Shown here: piece by piece, positions 1 to 8,439 of the stretch | Numbering within the stretch: position 1 is the stretch's first letter | Layout of the letters: the number at the start of each line of letters is the position of its first letter | Assembly (NCBI GenBank): GCA_031404435.1 | Contig: JANNHO010000161.1 | Span: 1 to 11,884, forward strand | Length of the DNA: 11,884 nt | Source of the DNA: VFMC01 sp031404435 | GTDB lineage: Bacteria > Actinomycetota > Acidimicrobiia > Acidimicrobiales > Ilumatobacteraceae | Direction of reading: 5' to 3' | The notes under the pieces: model-generated | Database searches by the model: none | What the model saw: the letters and a program-made list of their open reading frames with translations, nothing else | What the model was told of the DNA's origin: nothing | Position numbers and translations under genes: made by a program

Positions 1-1160
1 GCGCGCTCATCCACGCGGCGACCATGGTGACCGCTGGGGTGTTCTTGATGACGCGGGTCAACCCGGTGATCCACGCATCTTTCACCTGGGTCCCCACGCT
101 GATCGCGGTCATCGGCTGTGCCACCGCGTTCTTCGCGGCCACCATCGCCGTGGCCCAGAACGACATCAAGAAGGTGCTCGCCTACTCCACCATCAGCCAG
201 CTCGGCTACATGTTCCTGGCCATCGGCTCGGGCGCGTACGTCGCTGCGATCTTTCACATGGTCACCCACGCGTTCTTCAAGGCACTGCTGTTCCTCGGCT
301 CGGGATCGGTCATCCACGGGATGAACCACGAACAAGACATGCGCCGCATGGGTGCGCTGCGCACGTTGATGCCGATCACCGCGTTCACGTTCATCATCGG
401 CTGGTTGGCAATCGCCGGTGTGCCACCGTTCGCCGGGTTCTGGAGCAAGGACGAGATTCTGCTGTTCGCATTCGCCAAGAGCCCCGTGCTGTACGTGGTT
501 GGGCTCGTCACGGCAATCCTCACCGCGTATTACATGACTCGTCAGGTGATCATGGTGTTCTACGGCACGGCGCGTTGGTCCGATCATGCCGATGACCGCG
601 GCGCCCACGGCGACTTCAAGCCGCACGAAAGCCCGGCGACGATGGTGCTGCCGTTGGTGGTGCTCGCCGGGTTGTCGATGGTTGGTGGCGCGCTGCAGTT
701 GCCATTCACCAGTGACATGCACTTCCTGGAGAAGTGGTTGGAGCCCGTGATCGAAGTCGGTGAGGCCAACATTCATGGCACCTGGGCCGATGACAACAAG
801 TACGTCCTGATGGCGATTGCGATCGTGTGCGCCGTGACCGGAATCGTCGCCGCGGTGATGGTGTACTCCAAGCACAAGGCCAAAGCAGTCGAACCGGTAC
901 TGCTCGAACAGGGCTGGTACTACGACCGCACTGTCAGCGCGTTCATGGGCGGCCCGGGCCGAAAGGCGTTCGACGCGATCACCTGGTTCGATCGCACGGT
1001 TGTCGACGGGACGGTCAACCAGGTCGGCAAGCTCGTGCGCGGATCTGCGGGCGAGGTGCGCAAGGTCCAGACCGGGTACGTGCGCCAGTACGCCGCGGCG
1101 ATCGGAGTCGGCGTCGTGTTGCTGCTGGCCTGGTTCGTGGTGATTCGGGGGATCGTCTGA
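1..1160 (+). CDS. nuoL: NADH-quinone oxidoreductase subunit L, 5' truncated
   Basis: Membrane antiporter-like subunit of respiratory complex I, which takes part in proton translocation coupled to NADH:quinone electron transfer. The frame is open from base 3 with no start codon, so roughly the first 250 residues of a usual ~610-residue NuoL lie outside the window; 385 residues remain. Family signatures visible in order are ALIHAATMVTAGVFL (the conserved His of a core helix), DIKKVLAYSTISQLGYMF, the HMVTHAFFKALLFL segment with conserved His and Lys, and GFWSKDEIL, whose Lys/Asp pair is important in E. coli NuoL. The C-terminus has an amphipathic stretch followed by a final membrane helix, as expected for the long lateral helix of NuoL. 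The stop TGA shares its A with the ATG of nuoM, so the two are translationally coupled. Identification is secure. Confidence 0.97.
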   Translation, partial: ALIHAATMVTAGVFLMTRVNPVIHASFTWVPTLIAVIGCATAFFAATIAVAQNDIKKVLAYSTISQLGYMFLAIGSGAYVAAIFHMVTHAFFKALLFLGSGSVIHGMNHEQDMRRMGALRTLMPITAFTFIIGWLAIAGVPPFAGFWSKDEILLFAFAKSPVLYVVGLVTAILTAYYMTRQVIMVFYGTARWSDHADDRGAHGDFKPHESPATMVLPLVVLAGLSMVGGALQLPFTSDMHFLEKWLEPVIEVGEANIHGTWADDNKYVLMAIAIVCAVTGIVAAVMVYSKHKAKAVEPVLLEQGWYYDRTVSAFMGGPGRKAFDAITWFDRTVVDGTVNQVGKLVRGSAGEVRKVQTGYVRQYAAAIGVGVVLLLAWFVVIRGIV

Positions 1161-2746
1161 TGAACTTCCCGATCCTCACCACTCTCGTCGTTGCCCCTGC
1201 CGTTGGTTCGGTCGCGGTGGCCGTGCTGTCGAAACGCCGGCCCGAGTGGATCAAGCTCGTCGCGATGTTGGCCAGCGTGTTCACCGGTGCGCTCAGCATC
1301 TGGGCGATGAGTTCGCTCGACACTGCCGACTCGGGGTTCCAGTTCGTCAGCAAGCACCCATGGATCGAGCCGTGGGGCATCTCGTGGCACCTCGGGCTCG
1401 ACGGCATCTCCGTGTTCATGGTGGTGCTCACCGGTGTGCTGTTCCCGTTGGTGATCGTCGGCATCGACCCGCATCACGACCACAAGCGCTACTTCGCCTG
1501 GATGCTCCTGCTCGAAGCGGGGATGATGGGCAGCTTCCTCAGCCTCGATCTGTTCGTGTTCTTCGTGTTCTTCGAACTGGTGCTGGTGCCGATGTACTTC
1601 CTGATCGGCGGATGGGGCTACGCCGACCGGGTGTACGCAGCAACCAAGTTCTTCCTGTACACCATGTTCGGGTCGGCGTTCATGTTGGTCGGCATCATCA
1701 CCACTGCTGTGCTGGCCCGCAGTAACGGTGTCGGCCGCATCACCTTCGACCTCGTCGAGATTGCCGAGCAGGCCAACTTCGCCGCCTCGACCGGGCGATG
1801 GTTGTTCTTCGCGTTCGCGATTGCGTTTGCGGTGAAGGTACCGATGTTCCCGCTGCACACGTGGCTGCCCGACGCGCACACCCAGGCGCCAACGGGCGGC
1901 TCGGTCATCCTGGCCGGGGTGATGTTGAAGTTGGGCACCTACGGGTTCTTGCGGTTCGGCTTGTACCTGTTCCCCGAGGCGGCCCGGTGGAGCCGGCCAC
2001 TGTTCCTCACTCTGGCAGTCATCGGCATCCTCTACGGAGCGATCGCGGCCACGATGCAGAAGGACCTGAAGCGGCTGGTGGCGTATTCCTCCGTGGCACA
2101 CCTGGGCTTCATCGTGCTTGGAACGTTTGCGTTCACGTCGCAGGCAATCACCGGCGCCGTGATGCAAATGGTCAACCACGGCGTCAGCACCGGCGCGTTG
2201 TTCATCCTCGTTGGCATGATCTACGAGCGCCGTCACACCCGCGAGATCTCCGAGTTGGGCGGCATCCAAAAGGTCGCACCGATCTTCGCAGGCACGTTCA
2301 TGATCGTGATGCTGTCATCGATCGGGGTGCCTGGCCTCAACGGCTTCGTCGGCGAGTACCTGGTGCTGATCGGCTCGTTCCTGACGGCACGGTGGTGGAC
2401 CGTCGTCGCCACCGCCGGGGTGATCTTGGCTGCGCTGTATCTGCTGTGGGCGTACCAGCGAGTGTTCCACGGAGAGCCGAACGACGACAACCGCACGTTC
2501 CCCGAACTGCGCATGAAAGAAGGCATGCTGCTGCTGCCGTACGTCGGCCTGATCGTGTTCTGCGGTGTGTACCCGAAGCCGATGCTCGACCGCATCGAGC
2601 CCAGCGTGAAAGCGTTGATCACCCACGTGAGCGACAAGACCGGCTACGTCGAACCCGACATCCCCACGCCACCAGACCCCGCCGAGCACATCAGCGACGA
2701 GGCAACTGGCGACGAGGCAACTGGCGACGAGGGCGAAGCACCGTGA
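1160..2746 (+). CDS. nuoM: NADH-quinone oxidoreductase subunit M
   Basis: Second antiporter-like proton-pumping subunit of complex I, 528 residues, with many hydrophobic helices. The ATG at 1160 overlaps the nuoL stop (TGATG) and the N-terminus MNFPILTTLVVAP begins directly with a membrane helix. Conserved functional residues are visible: Glu139 in FFELVLVPMYFL (the helix-5 glutamate), Lys226 in VKVPMFPLHTWLPDAH, Lys257 in VMLKLGTYGFLRF, and a late Glu in GFVGEYLVLIG. The protein ends in a hydrophilic acidic tail of about 35 residues containing two copies of DEATG, encoded by a 15-bp tandem repeat. The tail lies beyond the conserved core and is probably not essential. Its stop overlaps the nuoN GTG start by 4 nt. 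Identification is secure. Confidence 0.97.
   Translation: MNFPILTTLVVAPAVGSVAVAVLSKRRPEWIKLVAMLASVFTGALSIWAMSSLDTADSGFQFVSKHPWIEPWGISWHLGLDGISVFMVVLTGVLFPLVIVGIDPHHDHKRYFAWMLLLEAGMMGSFLSLDLFVFFVFFELVLVPMYFLIGGWGYADRVYAATKFFLYTMFGSAFMLVGIITTAVLARSNGVGRITFDLVEIAEQANFAASTGRWLFFAFAIAFAVKVPMFPLHTWLPDAHTQAPTGGSVILAGVMLKLGTYGFLRFGLYLFPEAARWSRPLFLTLAVIGILYGAIAATMQKDLKRLVAYSSVAHLGFIVLGTFAFTSQAITGAVMQMVNHGVSTGALFILVGMIYERRHTREISELGGIQKVAPIFAGTFMIVMLSSIGVPGLNGFVGEYLVLIGSFLTARWWTVVATAGVILAALYLLWAYQRVFHGEPNDDNRTFPELRMKEGMLLLPYVGLIVFCGVYPKPMLDRIEPSVKALITHVSDKTGYVEPDIPTPPDPAEHISDEATGDEATGDEGEAP
2696..2725 (+). repeat. Two 15-bp direct repeats in the nuoM tail
   Basis: Two perfect tandem copies of GACGAGGCAACTGGC (2696-2710 and 2711-2725), followed by a partial third that diverges after GACGAGG. 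Each in-frame copy encodes DEATG in the acidic C-terminus of NuoM. The repeat unit is a multiple of three, so copy-number change would alter tail length without a frameshift. Confidence 0.9.
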
Positions 2747-4272
2747 TCACCGACACCCTGCAGGGCCCTGCTGTTTCCTGGTTCGCACTGTCACCGCTGC
2801 TCATCCTGTTGGGCGGCGGGTTGGTGCTGCTGGTGCTCGGTGCGCTCACCCCGCGCTGGCCGCGCGGCCTGTACGCCGCGTTCAGTGCGACCGTCTCGGG
2901 CGCCGCGCTCGTCATGTCGTTCGTGCTGTGGGACGACATCACCGACGAGGGGGCGCGAACGCTGCTTGCCGGGGCGATCGCCTTCGACCGGTTCGCGATG
3001 TTCGTCACGATCGTCATCTGCGCGTCTGTGCTGCTCGCCAGCCTGATCTCCGACGACTACCTGCGTCGCGAGCAACTCGACGGCCCTGAGGCCTACGGAC
3101 TGTTGCTGATGGCGGCCATCGGCGGAATCGTGATGGGGTCGGCCAACGATCTGATCGTGCTGTTCCTCGGCCTCGAGGTGCTCTCGATCGCGCTGTACGT
3201 GCTCGCCGCCAGCCATCGTCGCCGTATCGAGAGCCAAGAGAGCGGCATCAAGTACTTCGTGCTCGGCGGGTTCTCGTCGGCGTTCTTCCTCTATGGTGTT
3301 GCGCTCATCTATGGCGGCTCGGGCAGCACCAACTACAGCGAGATCTTCGCGTCGTTCACCGCGACCGTGCAGGCCGACCGGACCGATGCGTTCGTCCTTG
3401 CCGGCGTGGCGCTGTTGTTGGTCGGGCTGTCGTTCAAGGTTGCCGCGGTGCCGTTCCACTTCTGGACACCGGATGTGTACCAGGGTGCGCCAACCCCGGT
3501 TACCGCGTTCATGGCGTCGGCCGCGAAGGTGGCAGCGTTCGCCGGACTGCTGCGCGTGCTGAACGTTGCCTTGCCACACTGGCGCGACGACTGGCGCCCG
3601 GCCATCTGGTTGATCGCCATCGTCACGATCCTCGTCGGCTCGGGCTTGGCGGTCGTGCAGACCGACGTGAAGCGGATGCTCGCGTACTCGTCGATCAGCC
3701 ACGCCGGTTTCATCCTGGTCGGTGTCGAGGCGTCGGGCCATTCTGCCGGCGAGGTCGGGTTCGGCATCGGAGTGTCGGCGGCGCTGCTGTACATGCTGGC
3801 CTATGCCGTGCTGGCACTTGGCACCTTCGCCGTGGTCACGCTGGTGGCCCGTACGGGCGATGCCAACACCGACATCAGCGCATTCCGGGGTCTCGGTTCG
3901 TCGCACCCCGTGTTGGCGTTCGGGATGACGGTGCTGTTGCTCGCCCAGGCCGGCGTCCCGCTCACGTCGGGGTTCATCGCCAAGTTCGGGGTGATCGAGG
4001 CGGCCGTCGAGGAACGTAGTTACGCCATTGCGATCGTGGCGATGGTTGCCTCGGTGATCGCCGCGTTCTTGTACTTGCGGATCATGGTGTCGATGTGGAT
4101 CACCGGGCCTGCGGCTGGCGACGAGATCCGCGAAGCAGTGCGGGTACCGCTCAGCACCGGGCTGGCAATCGCCGTGTCGGTGGGGTTCACGCTGGCGGTC
4201 GGCTTCTTCCCCGGCTGGTTGATCGAAACGACCAAGAACGCCACGCTCGTCGTGCAGACGCTCGCCCCCTGA
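2743..4272 (+). CDS. nuoN: NADH-quinone oxidoreductase subunit N
   Basis: Third antiporter-like membrane subunit of complex I, 509 residues, usually the last gene of the nuo operon, as here. The GTG at 2743 overlaps the nuoM stop (GTGA). No other start in the region gives a plausible N-terminus, and the frame upstream of it is antisense-like and Arg-rich. Visible motifs are Glu145 in LGLEVLSIALYVL, Lys232 in SFKVAAVPFHFWTPDVYQG, Lys262 in ASAAKVAAF, DVKRMLAYSSISHAGF, and Lys414 in PLTSGFIAKF, which match the conserved charged residues of the NuoN proton path. The gene is followed by a hairpin and a convergent gene, so the operon ends here. Identification is secure. Confidence 0.97.
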   Translation: MITDTLQGPAVSWFALSPLLILLGGGLVLLVLGALTPRWPRGLYAAFSATVSGAALVMSFVLWDDITDEGARTLLAGAIAFDRFAMFVTIVICASVLLASLISDDYLRREQLDGPEAYGLLLMAAIGGIVMGSANDLIVLFLGLEVLSIALYVLAASHRRRIESQESGIKYFVLGGFSSAFFLYGVALIYGGSGSTNYSEIFASFTATVQADRTDAFVLAGVALLLVGLSFKVAAVPFHFWTPDVYQGAPTPVTAFMASAAKVAAFAGLLRVLNVALPHWRDDWRPAIWLIAIVTILVGSGLAVVQTDVKRMLAYSSISHAGFILVGVEASGHSAGEVGFGIGVSAALLYMLAYAVLALGTFAVVTLVARTGDANTDISAFRGLGSSHPVLAFGMTVLLLAQAGVPLTSGFIAKFGVIEAAVEERSYAIAIVAMVASVIAAFLYLRIMVSMWITGPAAGDEIREAVRVPLSTGLAIAVSVGFTLAVGFFPGWLIETTKNATLVVQTLAP

Positions 4273-4300
4273 GCGGCGGGTCCGGGCGGCCTTTCGTCGG

Positions 4301-4318
4301 CACCGGCGCTGGCCGGTG
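4301..4318. terminator. Hairpin between convergent nuoN and hydrolase genes
   Basis: A perfect 7-bp stem, CACCGGC / GCCGGTG, with a 4-nt loop sits 28 nt past the nuoN stop and 6 nt before the stop of the convergent minus-strand gene. No U-tract follows on either strand, so it would be an L-shaped actinobacterial-type terminator rather than a canonical intrinsic one. Function is inferred from position. Confidence 0.4.
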
Positions 4319-4324
4319 ATCCGT

Positions 4325-5071
4325 TCAACTCCTCGGGGTTGCACCCCGTGCGTAGCTCGCCAGCGCGGCGTGAGCGGCCGACATCTTGACGAACTCGTCG
4401 AAGATCCGTTGCTGCGCGGGTTCGATGCTGGTGGTGTCTTCTGGGTGCCACTGCACCCCGATAACCCACGATGCGTCGGCGTACTCGACCGCTTCGATCA
4501 GGCCGTGATCGTCACAGGCCACGGGGACCAGCCCCGTACCGAGCCGATCGAGGCCCTGGTGATGCACCGAGTAGCAGTGCGTGAGGCTGCGGGCACCGGT
4601 CGCTTCGGCGAGACGTGACCCGGCCACGAGGGTGACCGGGTGCTCGCACATCCAGTGCCCACCGCCCTCAAGATCCTGTACGAGCGTGCCGCCCTGGGAC
4701 ACGTTCAGCACCTGCATCCCGCGGCAGATGGCCAGCACCGGGATGTCACGCTCGATCGCCGCGTGCACGAGCGCGAGGTCGAACTCGTCGTGCAGGCCGA
4801 CCATGCCGTACAGCGCGTCGGTCTGCGGCTCTTCGCCGTACCGGTGCGGCTCGACATCGCCGCCGCCGGGCAGCAGCAGCCCGCCGAGCCGGTCGAGGTA
4901 GGTGTCGACCATCTTGGGTGCTGTTGGCAGGGGCGGCAGCAGCATGGGCAATCCGCCCGACTTCGCCACCGCGCGGCTGTAGGGCTGACTGCTGGAGAAC
5001 GCATCGCGGCGGCCCTCGTCGCTGAATGACAGCACTCGCCCGCAGATTCCGATCAGTGGAGCCTCAGCCAC
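4325..5071 (-). CDS. Gamma-glutamyl-GABA hydrolase-like peptidase C26 (second copy)
   Basis: Class I glutamine-amidotransferase-fold hydrolase of the PuuD family, predicted to cleave the gamma-glutamyl bond of a gamma-glutamylated amine or amino acid in the cytoplasm. It has 248 residues, close to the usual ~250. The nucleophile elbow is AICRGMQVLNVSQGGTLVQD with Cys116, and GVQWHPED supplies His209 and Glu211 of the triad. PGGGDVEPHRYG and YSVHHQ are also family-typical. GTG at 5071 was chosen because it precedes the conserved APLIGICGR strand and overlaps the upstream gene's stop by 8 nt. The frame stays open to 5416, but the extra residues are antisense-like and overlap the paralog. It is the downstream partner of the paralogous gene at 5064-5789, likely cotranscribed. 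The PuuD family is clear; the actual substrate is unknown. Confidence 0.9.
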   Translation of the reverse strand: MAEAPLIGICGRVLSFSDEGRRDAFSSSQPYSRAVAKSGGLPMLLPPLPTAPKMVDTYLDRLGGLLLPGGGDVEPHRYGEEPQTDALYGMVGLHDEFDLALVHAAIERDIPVLAICRGMQVLNVSQGGTLVQDLEGGGHWMCEHPVTLVAGSRLAEATGARSLTHCYSVHHQGLDRLGTGLVPVACDDHGLIEAVEYADASWVIGVQWHPEDTTSIEPAQQRIFDEFVKMSAAHAALASYARGATPRS

Positions 5072-5789
5072 GAGCCGTACCGGCCCGGTCGGGTGATGGC
5101 TGGCACTGTCGGACGAGTTCGTCGAACAACGCCTGCTGCTGCGGATCGGTCTCGGCAGTGTCTTCGGGATGCCACTGCACGGCGACGGTCCAGCGCGCCG
5201 AGTCGAGTTCCATCGCCTCGGGCATCCCGTCGTCGGCCCTCGCGACCACCCGCAGGCCGTCACCGAGCCGGTCGATCGCCTGGTGATGCACGCTGTGGCA
5301 CTGGTCGGGGCGCTCCGAGCCGAGCGCCTTGGCCAGCCGGCTGCCGGGTTCGATGTTGACCGGATGGGCGCGGTACCAGTGGTCGTCGTTGCCGATGTGC
5401 TGCACGAGCGTGCCACCGCAGGCGACGTTGAGGATCTGCATCCCCCGACAGATGGCCAGGAGCGGTCGGTCTGCTTCGATCGCAGCCCGGATCACCGCAA
5501 GCTCGACCTCGTCGTGTTCATTGACGATTCCGTAGAGCTCGTCGGCTGCCGGCTCCATCCCGTACCGGCGCGGGTCGACGTCGCCGCCGCCGTGGAGCAC
5601 GACCCCGTCCACCCGATCGAGCACTTCGGCCAGTCGGTCGATCGAGGCCGGGATCGGGGGCAGCAACAACGCAACCCCTCCCGCCCGCTCGACAGCCCGG
5701 AAGTACCCCTGCCCCGCACCGAACGCCGCGCCGCGGACACCCTGGGCTTCGGAGCTCAAGCGCCCCACGATCAACACGAGCGCGGTCAC
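5064..5789 (-). CDS. Gamma-glutamyl-GABA hydrolase-like peptidase C26 (first copy)
   Basis: PuuD-family gamma-glutamyl hydrolase of 241 residues, first gene of a two-gene minus-strand unit. It carries HGGGDVDPRRYG, the nucleophile motif LAICRGMQILNVACGG with Cys114, SVHHQ, and AVQWHPED with His207 and Glu209, giving a complete catalytic triad. Clear similarity along its whole length to the next gene indicates a tandem duplication followed by divergence. GTG at 5789 is placed 6 nt after a CAGACT box, compatible with a leaderless transcript. The divergent neighbour is an AldC-like aldehyde dehydrogenase. In M. tuberculosis the comparable pair Rv2859c (GATase) and Rv2858c (aldC) lies beside the glutamine-synthetase homolog glnA4, which supports a gamma-glutamylated amine pathway. 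No ligase is present here. Substrate is inferred, not shown. Confidence 0.9.
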   Translation of the reverse strand: MTALVLIVGRLSSEAQGVRGAAFGAGQGYFRAVERAGGVALLLPPIPASIDRLAEVLDRVDGVVLHGGGDVDPRRYGMEPAADELYGIVNEHDEVELAVIRAAIEADRPLLAICRGMQILNVACGGTLVQHIGNDDHWYRAHPVNIEPGSRLAKALGSERPDQCHSVHHQAIDRLGDGLRVVARADDGMPEAMELDSARWTVAVQWHPEDTAETDPQQQALFDELVRQCQPSPDRAGTARG

Positions 5790-5795
5790 CCCGCC

Positions 5796-5801
5796 AGTCT
5801 G
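5796..5801 (-). promoter_or_regulatory. Putative leaderless -10 box of the first hydrolase gene
   Basis: On the minus strand CAGACT is followed by 6 nt (GGCGGG) and the GTG start. This spacing would put transcription initiation at or next to the start codon. The same hexamer occurs with N7-GTG spacing before the aldehyde dehydrogenase and the glycosyltransferase. No convincing -35 hexamer was found. Confidence 0.45.
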
Positions 5802-5847
5802 GCGTACGAACGCTGCTCCCGCCGACCCCAGTCAGCACAACCGGCCC

Positions 5848-5868
5848 GGCACGATCCGGGCTCGTGCC
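5848..5868. promoter_or_regulatory. 21-bp inverted repeat in divergent promoter region
   Basis: Perfect 7-bp arms, GGCACGA and TCGTGCC, are separated by 7 nt, about midway between the divergent CAGACT boxes at 5796-5801 and 5907-5912. An overlapping alternative pairing, GCCCGG (5844-5849) with CCGGGC (5856-5861), exists, and ATCGTGC recurs just downstream. Position and symmetry suit a dimeric repressor operator controlling both the hydrolases and the dehydrogenase. No regulator gene is in the window. Confidence 0.4.
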
Positions 5869-5906
5869 CATCGTGCGCAGTTGGCGGGCCGGACGGACAC
5901 GGGTGG

Positions 5907-5912
5907 CAGACT
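5907..5912 (+). promoter_or_regulatory. Putative leaderless -10 box of the aldehyde dehydrogenase
   Basis: CAGACT is followed by 7 nt and the GTG at 5920. It is identical to the box before the divergent hydrolase gene and helps to choose 5920 over the upstream TTG at 5881 as the start. No good -35 element is visible. Confidence 0.45.
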
Positions 5913-5919
5913 CACGAGC

Positions 5920-7278
<1,359 letters not shown>

Positions 7279-7309
7279 CCGGGCACGCAGCCGCCGTGGT
7301 GGTTTGGGT

Positions 7310-7376
7310 CGTGGAGCAGCGGCGTGTCGACTTAGGCACCGTGGCGGTGGGTTTCTCGACGCGCCAGTGCTCCACG
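7310..7376. repeat. Palindromic element copy A, over the end of the DUF559 gene
   Basis: Imperfect 67-nt palindrome centred at 7343. The outer arms CGTGGAGCA (7310-7318) and TGCTCCACG (7368-7376) are perfect complements, and GTCGA / TCGAC and CACCG / CGGTG pair further in. By hand 24 of 33 arm positions pair. Copy A at 7310-7360 matches copy B at 8313-8363 at 38 of 51 positions without gaps and in the same orientation. It lies between two convergent genes, so it could also serve as a bidirectional terminator. It covers the last codons and the TAA stop of the minus-strand gene. Confidence 0.75.
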
Positions 7377-8254
7377 AACCTGTTGCACGACTCTGCCGGG
7401 TTGCCGGCGAAGCTGCCGATCGGTGAAGTTGAGGACTTGCCATCCCGCGATCTCGAGTTCGTTGCGGCGAAAGCGGTCGTCGTCGAACGCTCCGACCGAG
7501 CGCATGTGGATGCCGTAGCCGTCCACCTCCAGGCCGACCAGCGCGTCGGGATACGCCCAATCGAGCTCGTAGGTGTACCCGGTTGGAGTGGTGACAAGCA
7601 CGTGGTGGTCGGCGGCCAGATCCGCTCGGACCAACATCTCGCCGAGGCGGTGCTCGGGTACCGAGTCGGTCACGATGTGTCCGAGCTCGCGACCATCCAG
7701 CGCATGGGCAAGTGTCACAGCGCCGGGGTTCGGCCGCAGACGGCCGATCGCGCGATGAACGTCGTCAAGGCGCATCGCGCGACTGGAGAGCCACTGCTCG
7801 GCAAAGCGCACCATGAGCGATGCAGGCAGCACCGTGCACCCGTCGATCAAGGAACGTTCCTTCGTGGTCACCCACATCTGATCGACTCGCTCCACGTCGG
7901 CAGGACCGAGCGTGGAAGATCGATGAACCAGCATGCCGCCGTGGGTCGGCAGACTGGTCGACCGGGTCGTGAGCTCGACCAGGGAGCAGCTGAAGTTCGG
8001 TGCGTGGTGTACAGCCAGTGCGGCGCGGTGCGAGACCACGGCTTCCGAACCCGCTGCGAGTAACCCGGCAAGCACGCGTGGCGCTGGGTGACGTGCAGCG
8101 TCGTGCTGCGGTACACGCCGCGGTGCATCCGTTCGAGTTCCCCTCTGGCGACAAGGCCTTCGAGTTGGCGCGGCGTGACGCCGACAAGTGCTGCGGCCGA
8201 TGTGGTGACGAGGCCCTCTGCGTGGGCGAGTTGAGCGGCAAGCAGTTTGTTCAT
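7332..8254 (-). pseudogene. AbiEi-type HTH + DUF559 nuclease-fold protein, frameshifted
   Basis: The frame starting at ATG 8254 encodes MNKLLAAQLAHAEGLV and a winged-helix-like region resembling the AbiEi antitoxin N-terminal domain (RQLEGLVARGELERMHRGVYR), up to about residue 60 (TQRHA). There it must shift to the frame continuing VLAGLLAAGSEAVVSHRAAL. Restoring one base near 8073-8080 gives a continuous 307-residue protein, so a single-nucleotide deletion is implied. The C-terminal part has the DUF559/Vsr-like nuclease fold: Asp232 in ELDWAYPDALVGLEVDG, then Glu243 and Asp245 of EVDG, and GWQVLNFTDRQL. Proteins of this architecture are common in Actinobacteria and their role is not established; no AbiEii-type toxin partner is adjacent. 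The break may be a real inactivation or a consensus error. Palindromic repeats flank the gene on both sides. Confidence 0.8.
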
Positions 8255-8312
8255 GAGGCAATGACGTGCACCGGCCACCCGCGAACGGAAATCGCCGCAG
8301 CGCATGGCGCAC

Positions 8313-8369
8313 CGTGGAGCAACCGTCTGTCGAGTTTCCCACCGTCACGGTGGCATTTTCGACAACCGG
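8313..8369. repeat. Palindromic element copy B, upstream of the DUF559 gene
   Basis: Core palindrome centred at 8346: CCACCGT (8339-8345) pairs with ACGGTGG (8347-8353), then a 5-nt unpaired region, then TGTCGA (8328-8333) pairs with TCGACA (8359-8364), and CCG / CGG (8323-8325, 8367-8369) pair outside. The left flank begins CGTGGAGCA like copy A, but the matching right outer arm is missing, so this copy looks eroded at one end. It sits in the 185-nt divergent gap before the amidotransferase gene. Confidence 0.75.
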
Positions 8370-8427
8370 CAACGATGCAGCTGCGCCGCAGGCACCGCTG
8401 CAGCCGGGCGCCTGGGGTGGGGGTCGG

Positions 8428-8433
8428 TACTCT
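8428..8433 (+). promoter_or_regulatory. Putative leaderless -10 box of the amidotransferase gene
   Basis: TACTCT matches the TANNNT -10 pattern and is followed by exactly 6 nt (GCGGGG) and the ATG at 8440. The spacing suggests a leaderless transcript and no normally spaced Shine-Dalgarno is seen. No clear -35 element. Confidence 0.5.
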
Positions 8434-8439
8434 GCGGGG

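Noticed and set aside
920..2269. Long open frame (449 codons) on the minus strand
   Set aside because: Runs antisense through nuoL/nuoM; composition is His/Gln/Arg-rich with no domain, as expected for a shadow of high-GC coding sequence.
2791..4344. Long open frame (517 codons) on the minus strand
   Set aside because: Antisense to nuoN, Arg/His/Gln-rich, no recognisable motif; nuoN on the plus strand is certain.
5072..5416. Upstream extension of the second PuuD-like gene
   Set aside because: The added residues are Ser/Arg/Thr-rich and lie over the coding region of the first copy; the conserved N-terminal strand starts just after GTG 5071.
7332..8254. Complete AbiE type IV toxin-antitoxin system
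   Set aside because: Only an AbiEi-like HTH is present, fused to a DUF559 domain; no AbiEii nucleotidyltransferase toxin is adjacent. The PF14907-like protein at 11279 is a different family and 3 kb away.
8377..8384. GCAGCTGC palindrome and nearby GC-rich short repeats
   Set aside because: Too short and common in high-GC DNA to be called an operator or repeat element.
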